Part shown: positions 4,858 through 10,613 of the stretch, one piece after another
Numbering within the stretch: the first letter of the stretch is position 1
Layout: each line of letters begins with the position of its first letter
Assembly (NCBI GenBank): GCA_016287975.1
Contig: JAEEXV010000356.1
Location: forward strand, 1 to 10,613
Direction of reading: 5' to 3'
Length of the DNA: 10,613 nt
Source of the DNA: Lentisphaeria bacterium
GTDB taxonomy: Bacteria; Verrucomicrobiota; Lentisphaeria; Oligosphaerales; Oligosphaeraceae
Made by a program: the position numbers and the translations under genes
The notes under the pieces: model-generated
Told to the model about the DNA's origin: nothing
Databases searched by the model: none
What the model saw: the letters and a program-made list of their open reading frames with translations, nothing else

Positions 4858-7644
4858 ATGTTCCGCCACCTACGATTGTTGTCGCTGCCATGCCTCGTGC
4901 TGTTCCTGTGCATCGGGAATGTCCTGGCGCAGGAGGCCGAGGAGACGCCCGAGGAGACCGCCCGCCATGCGTGGATGGAAGGCTACGAGGCGATGACGCA
5001 GGCGGACCGCGCCGCCAAGGACAATTCGCCGCTGGCGGCGCTGCAGGGCTACGAGGCCGCGCTGAAGGTCTTCAAGCAGGTGCAGCGCGACTACCCGAAG
5101 TGGAACAGCGCCCTCATCAACTACCGTATCGGCTACTGCCAGAAGAAGATCGAGGAGCTGCGCGCCAAGAACCGCAACAACATCGACTTCATGTCCAAGG
5201 AGGATCTCTTCGCGCAGGTGACCCAGCTCTCCCGCGATCTGCAGGCCGCCCGCGAGCAGCTGGAGAACGCGAAGCGCGAGACCCGCGACGCCAACGAGGC
5301 GCTCTCCCGCGCGCGCGCCGAGGCGGCGGGCGCCGCCGCCATGAAGGAGAACATGGCGATCCTGCGCAGCGACCGCGACGCGCTGACCGCGCAGCTGCGG
5401 CAGATTTCGGCGCAGCTGCAGGGCGTGCAGGAGGACTTGCGGCGTCAGCAGCAGTCGATGCCGCAGGTGCGGAAAAGCCAGGAGCTGGAGAAGCAGTTGT
5501 CGGCGATGCAGGAGCGCCTGGCGACCGCCAACCGCCAGCTGGAGGCGGCCAACAAGGCGCGCAACGACTTGGTGGAGCAGTCCCGGCGGGAGGCGGCGTG
5601 GCGCCAGCAGGCGGAGAAGCAGCTTTCGGAACTGCGGGTCGAGGTGAAGAAACTGCGCGCTTCCTCGGCGCGTCTGGAATCCGAGGCGAAGACGCTGCGC
5701 GAGGAGGTGCAGGTGCTCCGCAACGACAAGCAGCGGATGCAGAGCGGGATGGATCCCGCGCAGCTCAAGGCGCTGCTGGACAGCCGCACCGCGCTGTTGA
5801 ACTCCGCGCGGATCGAGCTGCTGGCGGCGAACAGCAAGTTGTCGCAGGCGGAGAAGACGATCGCGCAGTTGCAGGCGGAGGTGGATGACCTGCGGAAGCG
5901 GTCGGCGGCCGATACGGCGGCCGCCGCGCGGAAGATCTCCGAGGCGGATGCGGCGAAGAGCGGCCGCGAGGAACTCGAACGGCGGCTGGCGGAGTCGCAG
6001 AAGACGGTTTCGGCGCAGAAGCAGATGCTCGCGAAGCTGGAGGCGAGCGCGGGCGAGGCCGACGCGCGCATGCAGGCGCTGAAGGAGGAGGTCGCGGCCG
6101 CGCAGGGCGAGCAGAAGCGCCTGCAGGAGGAGAATCGGCGCCAGGTCGCCCAGCGGCAGCAGGCGCAGGCGGAGATCGACCGCCTTACGGCGAATCTGGC
6201 GAAGGTCGCGGCGGAGAAGGACGGGCTGGCGGCGGAAAAGGACAGCCTGGCCGAGGAGCAGAAACGCCTGCGCGCCAGCCAGGACGAGGCGCTGGAGCGC
6301 GCCCGTCGGGATGCCGCGCGGCAGGCGCAGGTGCTCCAGGCGGAGATCGACCGCCTCAAGAACGCGCAGCAGGGCATCGTGGACAAGGCGGGCGTCGACC
6401 AGCGGCAGCTGGCCTTGGTCGAAAAGGCGAATCGACAGTTGACGACGGAGCGCGACGGCGCGCTCGCCAGACTGGCGGAGACGGAGCGGCGCCATGCGGA
6501 GGCGTCGGCGGAACTGCAGGCGGTGCAGGCGAAGCTGGCGAACGCCGAAAAGGTGCAGCAGGCGCTGCGGGAGGAGGCGACCCACTTGAAGCAGGCCGCC
6601 GTCGGCATCTCCGCCAACCAGGCCGACGAACGGCGGCAGCTGGAGGGCTTCAAGGCCGAGGCGAAGCGCCTGGCGGCGGAGAAGGAGGCGCTCGCGGGGC
6701 GGCTCGCCGAGATGCAGCGGCAGTCCGCCGCGCAGTCGGAGAAGCTCAGGCAGATGATGGAGAATCCGCAGGAGGAGGCGGCGCGGATCTGGATGGCGCG
6801 CGTCAAGGAAGTGGAGGGGAAACTGGCGGAGGCCACGCGCCGCCAGAACGACCTCGAGGCGGCCGTCATCCGCCGCGACACCGAGAAGCGCACGCTGGAG
6901 GCGGAACTGGATCGCCTCCGCCACCAGCAGACCCGCCAGGCCGCCGCCGCGCCGACGGCCGCCGCTGCGGCCACCTCCGCCAAGCCCGCGCTCTCGACGG
7001 TCGCGGAATTCGCCGCCGACCAGAAGATGATCGTGCAGGGGTATCTGCGCCAGGGGCTGGACGCCGAGCGCGCGAAGAAGGTCGAGGCCGCGCAGTGGAA
7101 CTACGAGCAGGCGCTGAAACTGGAGCCGGAGTGCCTGCTGGCACTCAAGCGCCTCGGGCTCATCGCCTCGAACCACAATGACGACGCCCGCGCCGCGAAA
7201 TATCTCGGCCAGGCCTTCCGCCTCGCCCCCGACGACCACGAGGTGCTGCTCGCGCTGGGCTTCGCGATGCTGCAGCTGAACCAGCCAGGCTGGGCGCTCG
7301 CCCATCTCTCCCGCGCCGTCGCCCTGCGCCCCGATGACGCGCTCACCAACCGCCTCTACGGCGTCGCCCTCTCCAATCTGCAATGGCGCGAGGCCGCAGG
7401 CCGCCAGTTCCAGCGCACCTTGCAAATCAATCCCAAGGACAAGGAGGCCGCCTTCAATCTCGCCATGCTCGAACTCGCCACCGCCTCCGAAATCCAGCAG
7501 CAGTCCGCCCGCGAACTGCGCCATCGCGACGCCCTCGGCGCCCTCGCCCGCGCCCATCGCCAGCAAGCGCTGCACTGGTATCGGCTCGCCGTCGCCAACG
7601 GCACCCCCCGCGACCCGCAGCTGGAGGCCATCCTGGCCAGATGA
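4858..7644 (+). CDS. Secreted long coiled-coil protein with C-terminal TPR domain
   Basis: 928 residues. A Sec signal peptide (1-24, cleavage after V-L-A) is followed by an N-terminal helical hairpin resembling one TPR (about 36-105: AWMEGYEAM...ALQGYEAALKVFKQVQRDYPKW). Residues about 112-700 are almost unbroken heptad coiled coil rich in Glu, Ala, Gln, Arg and Leu, including recurrent AEIDRL and AAEKDxLA units. An Ala/Thr/Pro linker near 697-712 leads to about four TPRs (724-885), with YEQALKLEP, AFRLAPDD, AVALRPDD and TLQINPKD as repeat ends. Such architecture suggests a periplasmic or envelope scaffold in which the rod spaces two protein-binding ends; no catalytic motif is seen. AAAGGA (4844-4849) lies eight bases before the ATG, and only four bases separate it from the PNP-like stop, so it belongs to that operon. 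The gene name cannot be assigned; coiled-coil similarity to YbgF/CpoB or SMC-like proteins is not evidence of homology. Confidence 0.88.
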   Translation: MFRHLRLLSLPCLVLFLCIGNVLAQEAEETPEETARHAWMEGYEAMTQADRAAKDNSPLAALQGYEAALKVFKQVQRDYPKWNSALINYRIGYCQKKIEELRAKNRNNIDFMSKEDLFAQVTQLSRDLQAAREQLENAKRETRDANEALSRARAEAAGAAAMKENMAILRSDRDALTAQLRQISAQLQGVQEDLRRQQQSMPQVRKSQELEKQLSAMQERLATANRQLEAANKARNDLVEQSRREAAWRQQAEKQLSELRVEVKKLRASSARLESEAKTLREEVQVLRNDKQRMQSGMDPAQLKALLDSRTALLNSARIELLAANSKLSQAEKTIAQLQAEVDDLRKRSAADTAAAARKISEADAAKSGREELERRLAESQKTVSAQKQMLAKLEASAGEADARMQALKEEVAAAQGEQKRLQEENRRQVAQRQQAQAEIDRLTANLAKVAAEKDGLAAEKDSLAEEQKRLRASQDEALERARRDAARQAQVLQAEIDRLKNAQQGIVDKAGVDQRQLALVEKANRQLTTERDGALARLAETERRHAEASAELQAVQAKLANAEKVQQALREEATHLKQAAVGISANQADERRQLEGFKAEAKRLAAEKEALAGRLAEMQRQSAAQSEKLRQMMENPQEEAARIWMARVKEVEGKLAEATRRQNDLEAAVIRRDTEKRTLEAELDRLRHQQTRQAAAAPTAAAAATSAKPALSTVAEFAADQKMIVQGYLRQGLDAERAKKVEAAQWNYEQALKLEPECLLALKRLGLIASNHNDDARAAKYLGQAFRLAPDDHEVLLALGFAMLQLNQPGWALAHLSRAVALRPDDALTNRLYGVALSNLQWREAAGRQFQRTLQINPKDKEAAFNLAMLELATASEIQQQSARELRHRDALGALARAHRQQALHWYRLAVANGTPRDPQLEAILAR

Positions 7645-7671
7645 CCGCCGCCACGAGGGGCGGGCGGAAGC

Positions 7672-7696
7672 TCCGGAAACTCCGGAAAATCCGGAA
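7672..7696 (+). repeat. 9-bp-period TCCGGAAA tract, block 1 (perfect direct repeat of block 2)
   Basis: Units of TCCGGAAAM start at 7672, 7681 and 7690, with a fourth TCCGG at 7699, all exactly nine bases apart. The 25 bases 7672-7696 are identical to 7769-7793. The unit core TCCGGA is itself palindromic. The tract lies outside coding sequence, just after the TPR-protein stop. Confidence 0.85.
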
Positions 7697-7719
7697 GATC
7701 CGGCGCCTTCGCGACCGTA

Positions 7720-7740
7720 GCCACGGCGTCTCGCCGTGGC
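7720..7740. repeat. Perfect 9-bp hairpin between the two TCCGGAAA blocks
   Basis: GCCACGGCG (7720-7728) pairs perfectly with CGCCGTGGC (7732-7740) over a TCT loop. It lies almost exactly midway between the two repeat blocks. There is no T-run after it on either strand, so it is more likely a REP-like element, or an mRNA-stabilising stem at the end of the transporter/PNP/TPR operon, than an intrinsic terminator. Confidence 0.7.
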
Positions 7741-7768
7741 GCCCCCGCCGAGCAAACCAGCACCCGCT

Positions 7769-7793
7769 TCCGGAAACTCCGGAAAATCCGGAA
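7769..7793 (+). repeat. 9-bp-period TCCGGAAA tract, block 2
   Basis: Units start at 7769, 7778 and 7787, with a degenerate one at 7796 (TCTGAAGAT). It is identical over 25 bases to 7672-7696. The offset between the blocks is 97 bases, which is not a multiple of nine, so the intervening DNA is not simply decayed repeat in the same phase. Confidence 0.85.
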
Positions 7794-7834
7794 AGTCTGA
7801 AGATTTCGCAAAAACCACAGTTGTGTCCACCACC

Positions 7835-8908
7835 ATGTCCACAAGCATTTCCCGAATCTTCGTCTGCCTTTCGCTGTCGGCGCTGGCGCTGTGCGCGGCG
7901 GATTCGATGGAGCGAAAATACTTCGAGGCCGCGAAGCGCTTCGAGGTGCGCGAGGTCGCGCGGCCGCCCGCGTGGGCGGAGCGGACGGACGCGCCGCTCT
8001 TTCGGCTGGCGTGGCTGACCGACCACCACATCACGAACGCGGAATCCTACTCCATCAACAGCGCCGCGATGCGCGCCGTGCGCGAGTTGGTGCATCCGCA
8101 GGCGTTCTTCTGCACGGGCGACCACTGCGGCATGGGCGCGGGCGCGCTGCCCAAGGAAGGCAGCTGGAGCCTTGACAAGCGCCGCCAGCGCTTCTTCCGC
8201 GCCTTCCTCGAAGAGCAGGGCGAGGGCATCCCGTTCTTCGTGGTGCCAGGGGACAACTGGCCGCGCGCCTTCGACCAGGTCTTCGGGCCCTCCAAATACA
8301 GTTTCACCCTCGGCGGCTTCCGCTTCATCTGCCTCGGCGTGGACGCCGCGGGCTTCCGCAACGGCTGCTCCCTCTACACCGCCGAAACCTGGGAGTGGAT
8401 CGAGAAGCAACTCGCGGAGCATCCGGAGGAACCGACGCTCTTCGTGCAGCACCACCCCGTCTTCCCGCCGTCGTTCCTGGATGCCGAAAAGCAGGAGAAG
8501 CTGATCCGCCGCCATCCGCAGGTGCTGGGCGTCCTCTCGGGCCATCTGCACCTCGACCTGCATTTCGAATGCAACGGATGGACGCAGCTGGTCGGCCCCG
8601 CCGTCGGCCACGGCCACCGTCCCGCCTTCAAGGTGCTGGACTTCTATCGGGACATCATCCTGGTGACCACCTACGAATGGAACGCCGACAAGCGCGTCTT
8701 CGCGAAGGTCTCCAAATACCAGCGCATCCAGATCCCGCCCGCCTATCGGGGGAAACTGGAGGAGATGAAGGAATACTCCCCTGCCGCCGAGGACGCGATG
8801 ACGGCGGAGCCCATCGCCATCGACACCGAACTCGACCAGCAATCCGAGGATCTCAAGCGCCGCGTCGCCGCCGCCGCGCTGCGCTTCGGCATCTACGTGA
8901 AGTTCTGA
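7835..8908 (+). CDS. Exported calcineurin-like metallophosphoesterase
   Basis: 357 residues from ATG 7835. The frame is open from 7736, but that stretch translates the repeat DNA, and a signal peptide (1-21, ending C-A-A) starts at the chosen ATG; no Shine-Dalgarno is visible. The motif order of the calcineurin-like superfamily is present: D63-x-H65 in LTDHH, G95-D96 in TGDHC, a third block PGDNW (138-142), H206-H207-P in VQHHPVF, and G236-H-L-H239. These residues bind a dinuclear metal centre that hydrolyses phosphomono- or diesters. The third block usually reads GNH(D/E); here Asp stands in the Asn position, an unusual variant. With export, the substrate is probably extracytoplasmic, for example a nucleotide, phospholipid or wall phosphate. 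The next gene starts three bases after the stop, so they are probably co-transcribed. The first third uses GCG/CTG codons, the rest GCC/CTC. Confidence 0.88.
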   Translation: MSTSISRIFVCLSLSALALCAADSMERKYFEAAKRFEVREVARPPAWAERTDAPLFRLAWLTDHHITNAESYSINSAAMRAVRELVHPQAFFCTGDHCGMGAGALPKEGSWSLDKRRQRFFRAFLEEQGEGIPFFVVPGDNWPRAFDQVFGPSKYSFTLGGFRFICLGVDAAGFRNGCSLYTAETWEWIEKQLAEHPEEPTLFVQHHPVFPPSFLDAEKQEKLIRRHPQVLGVLSGHLHLDLHFECNGWTQLVGPAVGHGHRPAFKVLDFYRDIILVTTYEWNADKRVFAKVSKYQRIQIPPAYRGKLEEMKEYSPAAEDAMTAEPIAIDTELDQQSEDLKRRVAAAALRFGIYVKF

Positions 8909-8911
8909 ACC

Positions 8912-9592
8912 ATGCCCGTCCGACTGCTCAATCTCCAGGAAGCCGCCGACAGTTTCCAACTGGATCCAGGCGAGCTGCGCCGCCTCGCCGTCTGCGGGGA
9001 AATCCCCTGCATCGAGCAGGGCGTGCGCCTGCTCTTCGACTATGAGGAACTCGACACCTGGTTCACCACCAGGATGCTTCGGCGGCAGTTGAAGCGCCCG
9101 CCGAAATCCGAGGAGGTCGCGTTGTCCTCCTACTGCCGCCTCGAGACCATGGAGCCCGCCCTCGCGGGAAAGACCAGGGCCGCCATCCTCAAGAATCTCG
9201 CCGCCCTCGCCGAACGCTCAGGCCTCCTTTACGACCCCGCCGAGTTCCTCGAAGAACTGCGCAAGCGCGAGGACGCCGCCTCCACCGCCATGCCCGAGGG
9301 CATCGCCCTCGTCCACCCGCAGCGACGGGACGAATATACCTGCGAGGCGCCCTTCGTCGCCATCGCCAGGGCCGCGCAGCCATCCTTCTTCGGCGAACCC
9401 GACGGCGGACTCACCGACCTCTTCTTCGTCGTGTGCAGCCCCGATTCCAAGGAGCATCTGGCGCTCCTCGCGCATATCTGCACGCTGATCGCGACCACCC
9501 CGCTTCTGGAACGCCTCCGCGCCGCCGAGACCGCCGAGGAAATGCTCGCCGCCGTCCACGAATGCGCGCCAGCACCGCAGGAGGCGCAGTAG
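8912..9592 (+). CDS. Helix-turn-helix/PTS EIIA (fructose/Ntr type) fusion protein
   Basis: 226 residues. Residues about 5-55 (LLNLQEAADSFQLDPGELRRLAVCGEIPCIEQGVRLLFDYEELDTW) look like an excisionase/MerR-type winged helix-turn-helix. After a linker, about 85-215 match the EIIA domain of the fructose/PtsN class: REDAASTAMPEGIALVHP carries the expected phosphorylatable His (H135), and LFFVVCSPDSKEHLALLAHICTLI is the later conserved segment. In this class phosphate from HPr/NPr is carried on the His; fused to a DNA-binding domain it suggests a phosphorylation-sensing regulator rather than a sugar-uptake enzyme. No EI, HPr, EIIB or EIIC gene is nearby. It follows the phosphoesterase gene by three bases with only a weak GAAG (8899-8902) upstream, so translation may be coupled. 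No terminator with a T-run follows on its strand. Confidence 0.85.
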   Translation: MPVRLLNLQEAADSFQLDPGELRRLAVCGEIPCIEQGVRLLFDYEELDTWFTTRMLRRQLKRPPKSEEVALSSYCRLETMEPALAGKTRAAILKNLAALAERSGLLYDPAEFLEELRKREDAASTAMPEGIALVHPQRRDEYTCEAPFVAIARAAQPSFFGEPDGGLTDLFFVVCSPDSKEHLALLAHICTLIATTPLLERLRAAETAEEMLAAVHECAPAPQEAQ

Positions 9593-9611
9593 GCAGGGAC
9601 GGCCTGCGCAC

Positions 9612-9644
9612 AAAAAAAAGCCGTCCGCATGGGATGCGGGCGGC
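9612..9644 (-). terminator. Intrinsic terminator of the small lipoprotein gene
   Basis: On the minus strand an 11-bp stem (9634-9644 with 9620-9630, one G-T wobble) with a three-base loop is followed directly by eight Ts (9612-9619 as A on the plus strand). It lies 22 bases past the stop of the lipoprotein gene. On the plus strand the stem is followed by TTCGC with no T-run, so it would terminate the convergent EIIA-fusion gene only poorly. Confidence 0.9.
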
Positions 9645-9666
9645 TTCGCAACGACGTATAGATTCG

Positions 9667-9843
9667 TTACTTGGTGTTGACGATGAGGCCATCGCCGTAG
9701 ACGAGGCTTTCAATCGAGATGCCGAAGAAGGTGTTGTAGTAGACCTTCTGGTTGTTCGCGCCGGACGGGGTGCGGAGGGAGCCGCAGCCAGTCATGACGC
9801 CGAGCAGGGCAGCAGCGGCGGCGAGCAGAAAGAACTTCTTCAT
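9667..9843 (-). CDS. Small lipoprotein, 58 residues
   Basis: The translation starts MKKFFLLAAAAALLGVMTGC, a lipoprotein signal peptide whose lipobox V-M-T-G-C ends at Cys20. The mature part is only 39 residues and contains GSLRTPSGANNQ, then KVYYNTFFGISIESLVYG and DGLIVNTK. Residue +2 after Cys is Gly, not the inner-membrane retention Asp, so outer-membrane sorting is plausible. AGGAG (9853-9857) lies nine bases upstream, and a strong promoter and terminator make it a complete single-gene unit, which supports reality despite its size. No family recognised; the many aromatic/beta-branched residues suggest a strand-forming or protein-binding peptide. It resembles the small envelope lipoproteins that are often abundant or stress-induced, but function is unknown. 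Confidence 0.85.
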   Translation of the reverse strand: MKKFFLLAAAAALLGVMTGCGSLRTPSGANNQKVYYNTFFGISIESLVYGDGLIVNTK

Positions 9844-9880
9844 CTTTTCGTACTCCTGGTTTGGGTTGGATTTCAGGAAT

Positions 9881-9894
9881 GCGCCAATTGGCGC
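9881..9894. promoter_or_regulatory. 14-bp perfect palindrome, candidate operator or leader hairpin
   Basis: GCGCCAATTGGCGC is a perfect inverted repeat lying just downstream of the -10 box of the lipoprotein promoter, at roughly +3 to +16 of the predicted transcript. That is a classic operator position for a dimeric repressor; alternatively it forms a short 5' stem in the mRNA. The central AATT and GC arms fit a dyad site, but no regulator can be named. Confidence 0.55.
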
Positions 9895-9903
9895 GCTTTC
9901 CTT

Positions 9904-9931
9904 ATTATGACACCTATTTCGGGAAAGTCAA
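9904..9931 (-). promoter_or_regulatory. Sigma70-type promoter of the lipoprotein gene, inside the end of tcdA
   Basis: TTGACT (9926-9931) and CATAAT (9904-9909) on the minus strand are separated by 16 bases. The -35 box lies within the last codons of tcdA (Leu-Thr-Phe-Pro) and the -10 box is just past its stop. The predicted start near 9897 gives a leader of about 54 bases containing the palindrome and the Shine-Dalgarno. Confidence 0.75.
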
Positions 9932-10613
9932 GTCGCCATCGGCAATATCGTGCCCTTTGCAGGGGAGTTCATCGAGTCGGAGCAACGGGGCGACGGCCAG
10001 ATGGGCGCAGCGCAGCCCGAAGGCGGCGGTGACCGTGACCAGCGAACCGAGCGGACGCCGTTCGGAGGGCAGGTCGCGCGCGCCGTCGGGATGGAGCACT
10101 GGCGGCTCGGGGGAATAGACGCAGGTGACGCCGCACTCGATGCCGCGCTTGCGCAGATTCTTGCGGATCAGACGCGCCAGCGGGCATCCCTGCGTCTCGG
10201 CGAGGTCGCAGACGGTGATGCGCTCGGGATGCACCTTGTTTGCCGCGCCCATGCTGGAGATGACGCGGATGCCGCGCCGCACGCACTCCTCCAGCAGCGC
10301 GAGTTTGGCGACGCGGTCGTCGATGGCGTCGATGACCGCGTCCCACGGGCGCGCCTCCAGCAGCGCGGGGATGTCCTCGGGCGCGATGCGCTCGCGATGC
10401 CGCAGGATTTCGGCGGCGGGGCTGATGTCCTGGAGGCGGTCGGCGAGCGCGTCGCATTTGGCGAGGCCGAGCGTGGAGTGCAGCGCCTCCGCCTGGCGGT
10501 TCAGGTTGCTGGGGCGCACCGTGTCGCAGTCCGCGAGCATCACCGTGCCCGCGCCGCAGCGCGCCAGCGCCTCCGCCGCCCACGAGCCGACGCCGCCCAG
10601 GCCGCAGACCAGG
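9914..10613 (-). CDS. tcdA: tRNA threonylcarbamoyladenosine dehydratase (TcdA/CsdL), partial at right edge
   Basis: 232 residues are visible and the N-terminus (perhaps 25-30 residues, compared with about 268 in E. coli) lies outside the window. It is an E1/ThiF-type enzyme that uses ATP to convert t6A37 to cyclic ct6A37 in tRNAs reading ANN codons. The visible part starts within the nucleotide-binding loop GLGGVGSW, followed by DCDTVRPSNLNRQ (acidic residues and Arg of the adenylation site) and VIDAIDDRVAKLAL, the E1 helix. It continues with SMGAANKVHPERITVCDLAETQGCPLAR, the TcdA-type region with SMGAANK and PLAR. A short ATG-like start inside the frame is not the real start, because the Gly-rich loop lies upstream of it. 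TAG at 9914-9916 ends the gene; the lipoprotein promoter overlaps this end. No terminator separates the two, so read-through into the lipoprotein gene is likely. Confidence 0.92.
   Translation of the reverse strand, partial: LVCGLGGVGSWAAEALARCGAGTVMLADCDTVRPSNLNRQAEALHSTLGLAKCDALADRLQDISPAAEILRHRERIAPEDIPALLEARPWDAVIDAIDDRVAKLALLEECVRRGIRVISSMGAANKVHPERITVCDLAETQGCPLARLIRKNLRKRGIECGVTCVYSPEPPVLHPDGARDLPSERRPLGSLVTVTAAFGLRCAHLAVAPLLRLDELPCKGHDIADGDLTFPK

Noticed and set aside
7672..7793. CRISPR-like array
   Set aside because: The 9-bp units are directly tandem and the two 25-bp blocks enclose a single hairpin spacer; there are no regular unique spacers and no cas genes.
7736..7834. Upstream start for the phosphoesterase
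   Set aside because: These 33 codons translate the TCCGGAAA repeat, and the signal peptide begins at ATG 7835.
4870..8034. Minus-strand open frame of 1054 codons opposite the coiled-coil gene
   Set aside because: Leu/Arg/Gly-rich low-complexity translation generated by the repetitive Glu/Ala/Gln codons of the sense gene; it also runs through the repeat spacer and has no start signal.
9593..9610. Plus-strand terminator for the EIIA-fusion gene
   Set aside because: A 5-bp GCAGG/CCTGC stem is followed by A-rich rather than T-rich sequence; the larger stem beyond it has its T-run only on the minus strand.

Overview
The window is GC-rich (by eye well above 60%) chromosomal DNA from a Gram-negative bacterium. 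Evidence for this: an aromatic-ended outer-membrane beta-barrel protein, a lipoprotein, several Sec signal peptides, and a tRNA t6A dehydratase. A helix-turn-helix/EIIA fusion, a secreted coiled-coil/TPR protein and mobile-looking GC-rich palindromes would suit the PVC group (Lentisphaerota/Verrucomicrobiota-like). That placement is an impression from gene style, not something the sequence proves.

Layout. Positions 1-547 hold no convincing gene; they carry a G-quadruplex-type G tract and a cluster of REP-like hairpins. A minus-strand, TorF/gcw_chp-like outer-membrane barrel protein (608-1534) follows, with a strong intrinsic terminator, a good Shine-Dalgarno and a candidate promoter. Upstream of it lies a two-gene minus-strand unit (2882-1705): a secreted beta-rich protein of unknown function and a small two-helix membrane protein with a TPR. 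A 70-bp divergent promoter region separates this from a plus-strand unit: an EamA/DMT transporter (2953-3876), a divergent purine-nucleoside-phosphorylase-like protein overlapping it by four bases, and, four bases further on, a 928-aa secreted coiled-coil/TPR protein (4858-7644).

A 190-bp spacer (7645-7834) contains two blocks of a 9-bp-period TCCGGAAA repeat flanking a perfect hairpin. Next come a secreted calcineurin-like metallophosphoesterase (7835-8908) and, three bases on, a DNA-binding/EIIA fusion (8912-9592). Facing these on the minus strand is a 58-residue lipoprotein gene (9667-9843) with its own terminator, Shine-Dalgarno, a 14-bp perfect palindrome near the transcription start and a near-consensus promoter buried in the 3' end of the neighbouring gene. 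That neighbour is a partial tcdA (tRNA threonylcarbamoyladenosine dehydratase) running off the right edge.

The genes do not form one obvious pathway. The common theme is cell envelope and export: porin-like protein, exported proteins, TPR scaffolds, lipoprotein and transporter. I see no phage, transposase, CRISPR or recognisable defence system. The best candidates for something undescribed are the degenerate PNP-fold protein with altered purine-binding positions, the coiled-coil/TPR protein encoded with it, the small lipoprotein with its palindrome-controlled promoter, and the two repeat/hairpin structures.
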